Assembly: GCA_026399015.1 (NCBI GenBank)
Contig: JAPLRS010000041.1
Location: 1 to 64,000 of the forward strand
Direction of reading: 5' to 3'
DNA: 64,000 nt
Source of the DNA: Methylococcales bacterium
GTDB lineage: Bacteria > Pseudomonadota > Gammaproteobacteria > Methylococcales > Methylomonadaceae
A program made the position numbers and the translations under genes. Of this stretch, positions 27,524 to 37,531 are shown in pieces (the stretch's first letter is position 1; each line of letters opens with the position of its first letter). Below the pieces are notes generated by a model. That model worked only from the letters and a program-made list of their open reading frames with translations, was not told where the DNA came from and ran no database searches.

Positions 27524-28429
27524 TTATTTTTTCAATTTACTTTTAATGACTGGCCAGACATGTTCCAACCACTGTGCTTTGAGAATCAATGCCAGAGGCT
27601 TAATTTTATCGATCGCAACCTTAAACAAAGCTAACACACGATCAGGAATCGACGCTTCCGCACTATCTCGCCACTCTAAATACCGAGACCCGAAACCATT
27701 AACAAAAATCGGCTTATACAGCCACATTTCTAATATAGAAGTAACCCACATAAACATAAACGAGATACCCATACCCATACCGGCAAAAATAACCAGCCAA
27801 GCAAACACGGGATCAATTTTGGTTAACCACCAAGACATAATATCAGCAATTAAAAACGCGTAAGGCATACCGATAGCAATACATTTGTACTGTGTCGTCG
27901 TTGTTTCTGAGAAACTAAAAATCAAGCCCACAAACATAAAAATAAAGCTAATTCCAAACAAATGGATATGCGATACGCGTGTAAGAGAAGCAAAAGTTGC
28001 ACCGGTATCTTGAGTGGTATAAGGCTTAAGACCTTCAAGCGTACTAAAATTTGGAATACCAGATGCTTCTTTGTTATGACACATCACACAACGCTCTTGC
28101 ACTATCTTCTCAATGCCATCATCCTTATATTCATAAGGATCCGCACCATCTCGCACCCAATCCATTATTTTAAAGCGTTCTTGTTCTGGGGCATTCTCCT
28201 TCATAGAGCCATTTAACTTTTGCTCCAACATCGTTCCGGAACGGTTGCCGTAATAACTATACACAATATCATCGACGGATAAACCAAACTGGCCATCCGC
28301 CATACCATGAGTAAATAGAATTTGTATCAAGGCAAACAGGTATCCAACACCAACCGTACAAAGGTAACCAGTGAACAATACCTTAATAGGAGTATCGTGA
28401 TCTTTTAGGGGGGTATATTTTTGAGTCAT
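27524..28429 (-). CDS. Membrane-bound monoheme cytochrome c protein of unknown role
   Basis: A 301-residue membrane protein with one c-type heme motif, CVMCH at residues 114-118. The motif lies in a hydrophilic, presumably periplasmic segment between the first membrane helix (about 15-40) and a bundle of three (about 155-175, 182-203, 208-235). A conserved-looking SHIHLFG opens the second helix; its histidines could ligate a metal. The C-terminal 60 residues are basic and cytoplasmic. I do not recognise a named family. It is monocistronic with its own terminator. It may be a quinol- or electron-transfer partner in respiration, but that is inference. Confidence 0.7.
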   Translation of the reverse strand: MTQKYTPLKDHDTPIKVLFTGYLCTVGVGYLFALIQILFTHGMADGQFGLSVDDIVYSYYGNRSGTMLEQKLNGSMKENAPEQERFKIMDWVRDGADPYEYKDDGIEKIVQERCVMCHNKEASGIPNFSTLEGLKPYTTQDTGATFASLTRVSHIHLFGISFIFMFVGLIFSFSETTTTQYKCIAIGMPYAFLIADIMSWWLTKIDPVFAWLVIFAGMGMGISFMFMWVTSILEMWLYKPIFVNGFGSRYLEWRDSAEASIPDRVLALFKVAIDKIKPLALILKAQWLEHVWPVIKSKLKK

Positions 28430-29058
28430 ATAGTCAACGAGTTAATGTGCGCTGGATTGTCCGTGAATCCATTAATTTAAACAAAGTACCTACCAAAACT
28501 CATTCACCTGAATTCTGCTTGTTAGTACCCAATGAGACAAAAAACCAACTTCAGAAAACATGAATTACTTGTTTATACAAGAGCTTAAAACAGACTAACT
28601 CTTTAATTTACCCTTAAAATTTATGCAAGTTTTACACCAACTTAGCTTATCTGTATTAAATCCACTCATTATTAGACAGAAAATACGATGCTCAATACTT
28701 AACAGCTCAAACTATAAGAGCAATTAAAAAAATCAGGCGAATAAAAAAAGCTATCCATATGAAATAGTTGACATATTATAATAGACAAATATTTCAATAG
28801 ACTGACATTGAGGAATTTGTAACGCATTAATAGCGTGAGTCTGCTTTCAGTTATTACCCAGAAAAACCAGCAGATCAACATTAATGCCACTAAACTAATT
28901 AAATTGGTGCAACTTTAGCCAACGATGCACTACAACATGACACTATAAGAGCTCTACAGACTAACCACGAACCCATAAACTTTTTCAGAATTTATAAATC
29001 TATAGAGCATGCTTAAACAAGAGCGAAGTAATTCGCCCTTGTGGAGTATTAAGAATTA
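28430..29058. other. 629-base AT-rich gap
   Basis: Lies between the 3' end of trpS and the 5' end of the cytochrome gene. The only ORF offered (28699-28890, minus) has poor composition and no recognisable start context. I see no tRNA, no convincing small RNA fold and no repeat. The cytochrome promoter should be near 28430-28560. Confidence 0.5.
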
Positions 29059-30072
29059 TTAGATGGATATTTTAGAAATACCGACTGCCTGACGTAACTC
29101 TTTTATAAACGGCGCACTCACTGCACGCGCTTTTTCTGCACCTTCTTGCAATTGTTGCTCGATATGCTCAGGCGCTTCTAATAAGGCCTCATATCGCTCT
29201 CTTGCTGGCGTAATATGATCGTTAATATGTTCAAACAATTCCCTTTTCATTTCACCCCAAGCAATACCATCAGTATAGCGTTGACGCATTTCTTGCAATT
29301 GCTCACTGCTAGCAAACGAACGATAAATACTAAACAAAGTACAATCATCAGGATCTTTCGGTTCACCTGGCTCTAGAGAATTGGTCTTAATCTTATTGAT
29401 TAGTTTCTTAAGTTTCTTTTCAGGTTCAAACAATGGAATCGTGTTGTTATAACTCTTACTCATCTTGCGACCGTCAAGTCCTAATAAAGTAGCACTCTGC
29501 GCATCCACTACCGCTTCTGGTAAAGTAAAATGCTCGCCGTAAACATGATTAAATCTAGCCGCAATATCTCTAGCCATTTCAATATGCTGAATTTGATCTT
29601 TACCCACAGGCACTTTATTAGCATTAAACATCAAAATATCGGCCGCCATTAAAATAGGGTAACTAAACAACCCCATGTTAATACCTTTATCAGGGTCATT
29701 TTCACCACTCTGTTCATTCTCTGCCACCGCCGCTTTATAAGCATGCGCTCTATTCATCAACCCTTTTGATGCCACACAAGTTAACATCCAAGCTAACTCA
29801 GTGATTTCTGGCACATCAGATTGTCGGTAAAACACCGCATTTGACGTATCTAAACCCAATGCTAACCAAGTAGCCGCAATCTCTAAACTCGATTGTCTTA
29901 CGCGTTCTGGCTCTTGGCATTTAATTAAAGCATGGTAATCAGCAAGAAAATAAAACGGCGCCACATTTTCATCTTTACTCGCCGCAATAGCCGGTCTAAT
30001 CGCCCCCACATAATTACCCAAATGTGGAGTACCTGTGGTGGTAATACCTGTTAAAACAATCGCTTTAGTCAT
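29059..30072 (-). CDS. trpS: Tryptophanyl-tRNA synthetase
   Basis: Class I synthetase charging tRNA(Trp). The 337-residue protein has TGITTTGTPHLGNYVGAI (HIGH-type TPHLGN) at the N-terminus, YPILMAADILMFNANKVPVGKDQIQHIEMARDIA in the middle, and GRKMSKSYNNTI with the KMSKS loop. Usual bacterial length, single-gene unit. Confidence 0.95.
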   Translation of the reverse strand: MTKAIVLTGITTTGTPHLGNYVGAIRPAIAASKDENVAPFYFLADYHALIKCQEPERVRQSSLEIAATWLALGLDTSNAVFYRQSDVPEITELAWMLTCVASKGLMNRAHAYKAAVAENEQSGENDPDKGINMGLFSYPILMAADILMFNANKVPVGKDQIQHIEMARDIAARFNHVYGEHFTLPEAVVDAQSATLLGLDGRKMSKSYNNTIPLFEPEKKLKKLINKIKTNSLEPGEPKDPDDCTLFSIYRSFASSEQLQEMRQRYTDGIAWGEMKRELFEHINDHITPARERYEALLEAPEHIEQQLQEGAEKARAVSAPFIKELRQAVGISKISI

Positions 30073-30290
30073 ATCTACCCATCTTATAATTATTGTTAAT
30101 GAAATATTACCTAAATTCTACTTTTAAGCCAATAAAACAGTCATATTCTTAATTTTTATTTAACTCAAACTTTAAGCTTAAATCCCATTAGTCCCTAAAA
30201 TATATCTAGCATTACCCATAACAACTGGAAGTCGATATACACTTTTGTAACAATAAAACAAACTTAATTTCTATTAATCAACTGAATCAA

Positions 30291-31580
30291 TTAAATGAGT
30301 TCGCCCTGCATATATTCTTCACCCACCGCCAACAAACGGGTCATTAAAGTCTTATTCTCAACAGATTCATCTGCATTAATCACACAAGCAACTTTTAAAT
30401 AATTCGGAGTATAACCAAACACGCGTTGCTTTTCGTCCTCCAAAGGCTCGCTATAACCCTCCCATAAGACAGGAAAAATTCCGCCAATATTTTCTTGGCA
30501 AAAATCCTGTTTCATCGTGTGCGCTAAAGCATGCAATTGTTGACTACGTTGCTTTTTAAGCTCATTAGGTACCTGGTCAGGTAATGTCGCGGCTTTAGTA
30601 CCTTCTCGACTAGAGTAAGTAAAAATATGAATATGTCCAAAACCAGTTTGCTTGATAAAGTCATAGCTATCTTGCCATTCTGCTTCCGTTTCACCAGGAA
30701 AGCCGACAATAATATCGGTGGTGATATTAAAGTGCGGGATTTTTTGACGCAACTGCCCAACAATACTAGCAAACTCAGGCGTTTTACAACGCCTTGCCAT
30801 ACGGCGTAACACGGTATCTGAGCCACTTTGCAAAGGTAAATGTAAATGCGGCATCAAACGCGGATTATCAAATAACGTAAAGAAGTTATCTGGCAACTCC
30901 CACGGCTCTAAAGAACCTAATCGTAAACGCGGAATAGTGGTTTCAGTCAAAATAGCCGTAATTAAATCCGAAAGATTATTACCTAAATCACTGCCATAAC
31001 CCCCTAAATGCACACCGGTTAAAATCACCTCGGTAATACCTTGTTGATGCAGAGCATTAATTTCATCAATAACGGCCTGCACCGGACGACTCGATTCCTC
31101 GCCACGCGCGACCGTTACAATACAAAAAGTACAGCGATAACGACACCCATCTTGCACCTTAACAAAGGCACGTTGCCTGCCTCGGGTAAATAAAGAAATC
31201 TCGCCTGGTTCTGTCGACATAGCCGGCATGACTTCCATCGTGAGCTCAGTTAAGGTTTTTTCTACTAACTGATCCTTATCTTTATTACTGACCACCAAAT
31301 CCACGCCCATCAAAGACTGCGCTTCCTCTTGATTTAAGGTCGCATAACAGCCACTTAATACTAATTTAGCTTGCGGATTATCCCTATGAATACGACGGAC
31401 TAATTGACGAGACTTTCTTGCCGCGTCTTGGGTAACAGCACAGGAATTAATCACAATCAAATTAGCCGCTTCTGCTTGGCGCGTAATTTGATGCCCAAAC
31501 TTTTGAAACGCCTGCGCCCAAGTTTCCAATTCTGCTTCATTAAGCCGACAGCCCAATGTTTTAAGGTGAACTTTCATCAA
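30291..31580 (-). CDS. mtaB: tRNA (t6A37) methylthiotransferase MtaB
   Basis: Radical SAM enzyme that turns t6A37 into ms2t6A37 in ANN-decoding tRNAs. The 429-residue protein has the N-terminal MTTase domain with its three cluster cysteines (LGCRLNEAE, NSCAVTQDA, LSGCYATL). The radical SAM motif CRYRCTFCIVTVARGEESSRP is near residue 145, LHLPLQSGSDTVLRRM is near 245, and a TRAM-type tail follows. 'ARGEESSRP' separates it from MiaB and RimO. It starts right after the SpmAB gene (adjacent bases), so the two form an operon. Confidence 0.92.
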   Translation of the reverse strand: MMKVHLKTLGCRLNEAELETWAQAFQKFGHQITRQAEAANLIVINSCAVTQDAARKSRQLVRRIHRDNPQAKLVLSGCYATLNQEEAQSLMGVDLVVSNKDKDQLVEKTLTELTMEVMPAMSTEPGEISLFTRGRQRAFVKVQDGCRYRCTFCIVTVARGEESSRPVQAVIDEINALHQQGITEVILTGVHLGGYGSDLGNNLSDLITAILTETTIPRLRLGSLEPWELPDNFFTLFDNPRLMPHLHLPLQSGSDTVLRRMARRCKTPEFASIVGQLRQKIPHFNITTDIIVGFPGETEAEWQDSYDFIKQTGFGHIHIFTYSSREGTKAATLPDQVPNELKKQRSQQLHALAHTMKQDFCQENIGGIFPVLWEGYSEPLEDEKQRVFGYTPNYLKVACVINADESVENKTLMTRLLAVGEEYMQGELI

Positions 31581-32810
31581 TTATCCAAAAAACCAATATC
31601 CCACTACAATTGCAGCAATAATACCCGAAAAATCGGCTATTATCCCACAAGCAGCAGCATGACGAATACGTTTGATACCCACAGCACCAAAGTAAATAGC
31701 CAAAACATAAAAAGTCGTCTCGGTACTGCCTTGTACAATAGACGCTAAGCGCCCCGCAAAGGAATCTGCACCATGAGTTTTCATGGTATCAATCATCATG
31801 GCTCTAGCACCACTCCCACTAAACGGTTTCATTAACGCCGTTGGCAAGGCATCAATAAAACGCGCATCCATACCCACACTGTGCACGGCCATTCTGGCTA
31901 AATCCGCTAATAAATCTAAGGCGCCACTCGCTCTAAACACCCCTATTGCCACCAACATTGCCACCAGATAAGGGACGATTAATATAGCGGTTTGAAAGCC
32001 TTCTTTAGCGCCCTCAATAAAAGCCTCATAAGCATTAATTCGCTTATAAACAGCGCCAATAATAAAACTGATGACTAAACTGAATAAAATAACATTGCTG
32101 ATAATACCTGACTGCACCAGCATTTGCGCTTGCGATAAACTAGAAAAATAAGCCAATAATCCGGCAACAATTAAAGTAAAACCACCTAGATAAGCCATCA
32201 CTACTTTATCGAGCAGATTAATCTTTTGTACAAAAGCTACTGCTAATAAACCCAGCATTGCAGATACATACGTAGCAATCAAAATAGGAATAAATACATC
32301 CGTCGGATTTAAAGCGCCTAACTGCGCACGATAAGTAAAAATGGTGATGGGGAATAAAGTGACCCCAGACGTATTAATCACCAAAAATAGAATCTGTGCA
32401 TTACTAGCCGTATCTGGCTTAGGATTTAAAGTTTGTAATTCTTGCATAGCTTTAATACCCAAAGGTGTTGCGGCATTATCTAAACCCAAGGCATTTGCAG
32501 AAATATTCATAACAATAGCGCCCAAAGCGGGATGTCCTTTTGGCACCTCTGGCATTAAGCGACTAAATAACGGTGTAAGACTGCGAGTAATTAGAGCAAT
32601 AAAACCACTCTTTTCTCCAATCTTCATAATGCCTAACCATAAAGCCAACACACCGGTTAAACCTAAAGAAATTTCAAAAGCAGACTTTGATAAGCTAAAC
32701 ATCGCTTGCATCAACTGCGCAAAAACTTGCTGATCACCCAAGATAAACAACTTAAAAAGAGCTGTTAAAAAAGCGATTAAGAAGAAAGAAATCCAAATAA
32801 TATTTAACAC
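31581..32810 (-). CDS. Fused SpmA-SpmB nucleoside-recognition (Gate) membrane protein
   Basis: A 409-residue multi-spanning protein. The N-terminal half matches SpmA (MLNIIWISFFLIAFLTALFK, MKIGEKSGFIALITRSLTPLFSRLMPEVP, NISANALGLDNAATPLGIKAM). The C-terminal half matches SpmB (GAKEGFQTAILIVPYLVAMLVAIGVFR, LMKPFSGSGARAMMIDTM, GSTETTFYVLAIYFGAVGI). In Bacillus these are two spore-maturation proteins; in proteobacteria the single fused form is common and its transport role is unknown. Upstream of mtaB in the same transcription unit. Confidence 0.9.
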   Translation of the reverse strand: MLNIIWISFFLIAFLTALFKLFILGDQQVFAQLMQAMFSLSKSAFEISLGLTGVLALWLGIMKIGEKSGFIALITRSLTPLFSRLMPEVPKGHPALGAIVMNISANALGLDNAATPLGIKAMQELQTLNPKPDTASNAQILFLVINTSGVTLFPITIFTYRAQLGALNPTDVFIPILIATYVSAMLGLLAVAFVQKINLLDKVVMAYLGGFTLIVAGLLAYFSSLSQAQMLVQSGIISNVILFSLVISFIIGAVYKRINAYEAFIEGAKEGFQTAILIVPYLVAMLVAIGVFRASGALDLLADLARMAVHSVGMDARFIDALPTALMKPFSGSGARAMMIDTMKTHGADSFAGRLASIVQGSTETTFYVLAIYFGAVGIKRIRHAAACGIIADFSGIIAAIVVGYWFFG

Positions 32811-33028
32811 GATAGGAGAATAGAATTATCTTGGTGAATGAACTCAATTAGTTAGCGCGAATTATAATAGTTATTCAATGCAGAATGGATTTAATCCTGA
32901 ATCACTCACTTTAAAGACGACTAATAAGCGTTAATGAATCTCAACTAACCCTTGTCTTTTATGCTTAAAATATTAAACATTATTATCTAAACTTTAACTA
33001 AACAGCCTCAGGAATACACAGTTAACTT

Positions 33029-33448
33029 ATGTGGACACAAAAAGAATTTAATTTACCCGCCAAACCCAGAGGCTTTCATCTCATTACGGATGAAATCATT
33101 AAAGCACTGCCAGAATTGAAGCAAATTGATTGCGGATTACTACACCTTTTTATTCAACATACTTCGGCGTCATTAACAATTAATGAAAATGCCGACCCGA
33201 CAGTCCGGCTTGATTTAGAAAGTCACTTTAATATCTTTGTACCAGAAAAAGCACCTTACTATCGACATGATTATGAAGGTGATGACGATATGCCGGCCCA
33301 TATTAAAAGTTGTCTTTTAGGCAACAGTGTCACCCTACCGATAACCAAGGGAACTCTGAATATGGGTATCTGGCAAGGTATTTACTTATGTGAACATCGT
33401 AACAGAGGAGGAAGTCGACGCTTTGTAGCCACTATTCAAGGAGAGTAG
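33029..33448 (+). CDS. YjbQ/UPF0047-family protein
   Basis: A 139-residue protein of the YjbQ family (annotated as secondary thiamine-phosphate synthase because one member has a weak activity of that kind). [42 protein letters not shown] and LGTWQG-like [20 protein letters not shown] carry the conserved His/Asp/Glu set. It is convergent with the efflux outer-membrane gene, only 1 base apart. Physiological role unknown. Confidence 0.9.
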   Translation: MWTQKEFNLPAKPRGFHLITDEIIKALPELKQIDCGLLHLFIQHTSASLTINENADPTVRLDLESHFNIFVPEKAPYYRHDYEGDDDMPAHIKSCLLGNSVTLPITKGTLNMGIWQGIYLCEHRNRGGSRRFVATIQGE

Positions 33449-33449
33449 T

Positions 33450-34841
33450 TTAACTAAACCCACCACCCATCGACTTATAACAAGCGATTAAATAAGTTGC
33501 GGTTGCCGCCTCTGATCTAGCTAAATCAATTTGCGCGGCATATAAAGTGCGTTGTGAATCCAAAACTTCTAAAAAGGTACTAACACCTTCTTGATAGCGC
33601 AGTTCTGATAAACGCACGGACTCTTGAAGTTCTGAAATTGATCTAAGCAGAGCTTGTTGACGAAGCTCTTCTTTTAAATAGCGCGTTAACGTTGTTTCAG
33701 TTTCTTGCAAAGCTTCTAAAACAAGTTTCTCATACTCTAAATAGGCCACTTTTTGTTTAGATTCTGCTAAATCAATACCCGCTTGTATACGCCCAAAGTC
33801 CAACAGAGGTTGCACAAAATTAGCGGCCGTACCATAAGAAAATGCGGCCGATTTAAATAGAGTATCTAAATCAGTATTACGTAAACCAAAAAAAGCCGAA
33901 ATAGATATCTTAGGAAATTGCTCCGCAATTGCAGCCCCTTGCATAGCAGTTGCCGCAGCAAGTCGACGTTCTGCAGCTTGAATATCCGGACGATTTTGTA
34001 TAGTGGCTATGGGTGTTGATAAAAATACCTGACCTGGGATAACAGGCATTTTGTCTGTCGCATTAAGTTCTTTAGCTAAACTACCAGGCTGTTGCCCCAA
34101 TAAGACTTCAAGCTGATATAAAGAGGCCATTAAATTAGCTTCTAAATCTGGAATCTGTGCTGACGTCGATTCAACCTGCGCTTTTGCCCGCACCACATCG
34201 TATCGCGCATTAACGCCTTCAGTGTAAAGTTGCTCAGTGAATTTTAGAGTATGTTGTTGTGCAGATAAATTAGAACGGGTGATGCGTAATTGGTTTTGTA
34301 AGCTACGATAACCGATATAACTTCGTGCTACCTCAGATGTTAAAGTCACCAAGGCTTGATGATGCAGTTCAGTAGCAGACTCTTGCTCAGCCACAGCCGA
34401 TTCTAAGCGACGTTGTTGGCGACCGTATAAATCAATTTCCCAGATGGCATCAAAACCCATTTCAAACATATTATATTTAATGCCCTGAGCTAAGCCAGGG
34501 AAGGGATTATTTTGCCGTTGCACACCTGCTGTGGCATTAACTTTAGGAAATAATTCTGCACGCACACCACGACGCTCAGATCTAGCTTGTTCAACCCGAG
34601 CCAATGCTATTTTTACATCTAAATTATTTTGTAAGGCTTTATTAATTAGCGTGTTTAACTCAGCATCAGCAAAACTCAGCCAGTATGTTTTTAGATCAAG
34701 CGCTTTAGAGGTTTGAATATGCTCATTTGATGCAGACTGCCATTGCTTTGGAACGGTCGGTTCCACTTTGTGATAATCAGGTCCTACCGTACAACTCACT
34801 AAACTTATTAAAACCAGGCAACCACCAACTCTAAACTTCAC
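33450..34841 (-). CDS. Outer-membrane efflux lipoprotein (NodT/OprM family)
   Basis: TolC-like outer-membrane channel of a tripartite pump. The 463-residue protein has a lipoprotein signal peptide (MKFRVGGCLVLISLVSC with the lipobox Cys near 17), VGPDYHKVEPTVPKQW, then two outer-membrane-factor repeats (ALQNNLDVKIALARVEQARSERR; ESKQKVAYLEYEKLVLEALQETETTL). It is divergent from the EmrA/EmrB-type genes across 93 bases that should hold both promoters, so all three probably work as one exporter. Confidence 0.9.
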   Translation of the reverse strand: MKFRVGGCLVLISLVSCTVGPDYHKVEPTVPKQWQSASNEHIQTSKALDLKTYWLSFADAELNTLINKALQNNLDVKIALARVEQARSERRGVRAELFPKVNATAGVQRQNNPFPGLAQGIKYNMFEMGFDAIWEIDLYGRQQRRLESAVAEQESATELHHQALVTLTSEVARSYIGYRSLQNQLRITRSNLSAQQHTLKFTEQLYTEGVNARYDVVRAKAQVESTSAQIPDLEANLMASLYQLEVLLGQQPGSLAKELNATDKMPVIPGQVFLSTPIATIQNRPDIQAAERRLAAATAMQGAAIAEQFPKISISAFFGLRNTDLDTLFKSAAFSYGTAANFVQPLLDFGRIQAGIDLAESKQKVAYLEYEKLVLEALQETETTLTRYLKEELRQQALLRSISELQESVRLSELRYQEGVSTFLEVLDSQRTLYAAQIDLARSEAATATYLIACYKSMGGGFS

Positions 34842-34934
34842 TACGCTGTCCTTTTAGAAATATAAGAAGCCATTTGCTAAACATTGGCTTACTGTTTAGA
34901 CTAAACCACCCCGATTAGTTAAGCAACAAAATTA

Positions 34935-35960
34935 ATGCCAGTTATCGTGTCTAAAAAGTCCATCATCACTATTCTATTTTTACTTAGCTTTATCAGTGCG
35001 GGTATCTGGTATTGGTTACACGTAGTGCATCCCTACGAATCTACTGACAACGCTTATCTAAAAGCCCACACCTTGGTGATTAGCCCTAAAGAAGGGGGCT
35101 ATGTTAAAGAAGTCTTATTTCATGACAATCAAAAGGTAAAACAAGGTGACTTGCTAGTTGTTATAGATGATCATGATTTTCAAGCAAAAGTTAAGCACGC
35201 AGAAGCGCAGGTCTTATTAGAAACGGCACATATAAAAACCCTAGAAATGGATAAGCGTGGCCAAACAGCAAAGGTACAGCAAGAGTCTGCCGGTATTGAA
35301 GCATCAAAAGCAGAACTGGATAGAGCCAGTAAAGACCTTAAGCGTTTTATTAATTTAGCTAAAGAAGGTGCCATCTCTGCACAAACAAAAGACACAGCCG
35401 AATCCTCTCATAAACAAGCCACAGCCCAATTAAATAAAGTCACCTCCGCTCGCTTAGAAGAAGAAAGTCAGTTAGCAACCCTAGAGGCTCAAATCGAAGA
35501 AGCCCGGGCTCGCATTAAAATCGCCAACACCACTTTAGAATTAGCACGTATTGATTTAGCAAATACGCGTATTACAGCCCCTAGTAATGGCACTTTAGGC
35601 AACCGTAGTGTAGAAGTCGGTCAATTACTCAAACCTGGTAGCCCCTTAGCTTATTTAATACCCAACGAAGGCTTATTTGTAGCCGGTAATTTTAAAGAAA
35701 CCCAAATAACAGAAATGCAAGTCGGCCAGACTGTTGAAATCAAAGTTGACGCCTATCCAGACCAAGAATTCAAAGGCGTTATTGATAGCTTCTCACCTGC
35801 CTCAGGCTCAGAATTTAGTTTATTACCCACCGAAAATGCGACTGGCAACTTTACTAAAATCGTGCGCCGTGTCCCCGTAAAAATTATTTTCTTACCGGAT
35901 AACGATATTAGCCAACTAAAACCCGGACTATCCACCGCCATTAAAGTAAAAGTACGCTAA
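34935..35960 (+). CDS. HlyD/EmrA-family membrane fusion protein
   Basis: Periplasmic adaptor of the efflux pump. The 341-residue protein has one N-terminal membrane anchor (SIITILFLLSFISAGIWYWL, about 9-28), a biotinyl-lipoyl-like segment (YVKEVLFHDNQKVKQGDLLVVID), a coiled-coil hairpin of about 100 residues, and the matching lipoyl half (RITAPSNGTLGNRSVEVGQLLKPG) before a beta-barrel domain. Five bases upstream of the MFS transporter gene. Confidence 0.92.
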   Translation: MPVIVSKKSIITILFLLSFISAGIWYWLHVVHPYESTDNAYLKAHTLVISPKEGGYVKEVLFHDNQKVKQGDLLVVIDDHDFQAKVKHAEAQVLLETAHIKTLEMDKRGQTAKVQQESAGIEASKAELDRASKDLKRFINLAKEGAISAQTKDTAESSHKQATAQLNKVTSARLEEESQLATLEAQIEEARARIKIANTTLELARIDLANTRITAPSNGTLGNRSVEVGQLLKPGSPLAYLIPNEGLFVAGNFKETQITEMQVGQTVEIKVDAYPDQEFKGVIDSFSPASGSEFSLLPTENATGNFTKIVRRVPVKIIFLPDNDISQLKPGLSTAIKVKVR

Positions 35961-35965
35961 GTTCT

Positions 35966-37525
35966 ATGTCCGAGGTAACCGAAGCCAAAACCGTTAGCAC
36001 TGAGCAATGGATAGGATTTTTTTCAATGGTGCTGGGCATCTTTATGGCTATTTTGGATATCCAGATCGTTGCCAGTTCTTTAGAACAAATTCAGGCCGGT
36101 CTTTCTGCTACTCAAGATGAAATCACTTGGGTGCAGACCGCTTACTTAGTGGCCGAAGTTGTTATCATCCCTTTATCGGGCTGGCTAGCCAGACTACTTT
36201 CTACCCGCACCTTATTCGTTATAGCGTGTGGTGGATTTACACTCATGAGTTTTTGTTGCGTACTGGCATGGAATTTACCTTCAATGGTCATCTTTAGAGC
36301 CTTGCAAGGCTTGTTTGGCGGCGCGATGATTCCAACGGTATTTGCTTGCATTTACACTTTATTTCCCCGCCACTTACAACCCGCAATGGTGATTGTAGTC
36401 GGCATGGTAGTTATGATTGCCCCCACAGCCGGCCCAGTTTTAGGGGGATATTTAACTGAAATCATGTCTTGGAAAGCTTTATTTCTGATTAATCTAATTC
36501 CTGGGGTTTTAGTTTGCCTATCCACATGGCGTTTTGTAAAAGTCGATGAACCCGAATGGGATTTACTCGATAAGATTGATTTCTTAGGCATTGCCTTAAT
36601 TGTGATCTTTCTAGGTAGCTTGCAATTTGTTTTAGAAGAAGGCGCAAAAGAACAATGGTTTGAAAGTCGAGAAATTGTGTTGTTTAGTGTTATCGCCTTA
36701 TTGTCAGGCATCGCTTTATTTTATCGAGAATTAACCATAGCCCATCCTATTGTAGATTTAAAAGCCTTTAGAAATGGTAATTTCGCAGTTGGATGTACCC
36801 TAGGATTTATTTTAGGTATTGGTCTGTTTACCCTCATGTTCTTAATTCCGGTTTACTTAGCTAATGTAAAAGGCTTAAATAGTTTACAGATTGGCCAATA
36901 CATCATGGTTACCGGTATGTTTCAATTATTATCGGCTTTCGTCGCTGGCCCAATAGCAAAACGCATGGACCCGCGACTAATGTTAGCTTTAGGCTTATCT
37001 GGCTTTGCTTTAGGCAGTTGGATGAATGGTAATTTAACGCAGGAATCTGGCTACTGGGAGTTTTTCTGGCCCCAAGCAGTCAGAGGTTTCTCATTAATGT
37101 ACTGTTTTTTACCTATCAATTCATTAGCATTGGGTACATTACCACCCGATGAAGTAAAAAACGCCAGTGGCCTCTATAATTTAACCCGAAATCTTGGCGG
37201 TGCCCTAGGCTTGGCAGTCGCCAATACCTTGATGAATTATTTAAACAAATTACATTACGCGGTCCTAAGAGAACATATCACACCTGGCTCACCGCAAGCA
37301 GAAGCCTACCTGGGTGGTTTAACAGAGCGTTTATCCAATATGGGTGTACCCAATCCAGAAACAGCCGCTTTAAAACAATTATCGGGCTTATTAATGCGAG
37401 AAGCCGAAGTATTAACTTTAAATACACTTTTTCATACTCTATCCATCATCTTTTTAATGGCACTATTATTAATGCCATGGGTTAAAAAAGTAGCGCCCGA
37501 TGCAGGCGAAGTAGCAGGACATTAA
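35966..37525 (+). CDS. EmrB/QacA-type (DHA2) MFS drug transporter
   Basis: Proton-driven inner-membrane exporter with 14 predicted membrane segments, 519 residues. Helix 1 contains the DHA2 motif LDIQIVASSLEQIQ; TQDEITWVQTAYLVAEVVIIPLSGWLARLLSTR is the classic motif A region, and GPVLGGYL is motif C. Together with the EmrA- and NodT-type proteins it makes a complete tripartite system. Substrate cannot be predicted. No regulator gene is adjacent. Confidence 0.92.
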   Translation: MSEVTEAKTVSTEQWIGFFSMVLGIFMAILDIQIVASSLEQIQAGLSATQDEITWVQTAYLVAEVVIIPLSGWLARLLSTRTLFVIACGGFTLMSFCCVLAWNLPSMVIFRALQGLFGGAMIPTVFACIYTLFPRHLQPAMVIVVGMVVMIAPTAGPVLGGYLTEIMSWKALFLINLIPGVLVCLSTWRFVKVDEPEWDLLDKIDFLGIALIVIFLGSLQFVLEEGAKEQWFESREIVLFSVIALLSGIALFYRELTIAHPIVDLKAFRNGNFAVGCTLGFILGIGLFTLMFLIPVYLANVKGLNSLQIGQYIMVTGMFQLLSAFVAGPIAKRMDPRLMLALGLSGFALGSWMNGNLTQESGYWEFFWPQAVRGFSLMYCFLPINSLALGTLPPDEVKNASGLYNLTRNLGGALGLAVANTLMNYLNKLHYAVLREHITPGSPQAEAYLGGLTERLSNMGVPNPETAALKQLSGLLMREAEVLTLNTLFHTLSIIFLMALLLMPWVKKVAPDAGEVAGH

Positions 37526-37531
37526 GACACT

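Noticed and set aside
28699-28890. 63-aa ORF in the trpS-cytochrome gap
   Set aside because: Hydrophobic, low-complexity translation with no RBS or homologue known to me.
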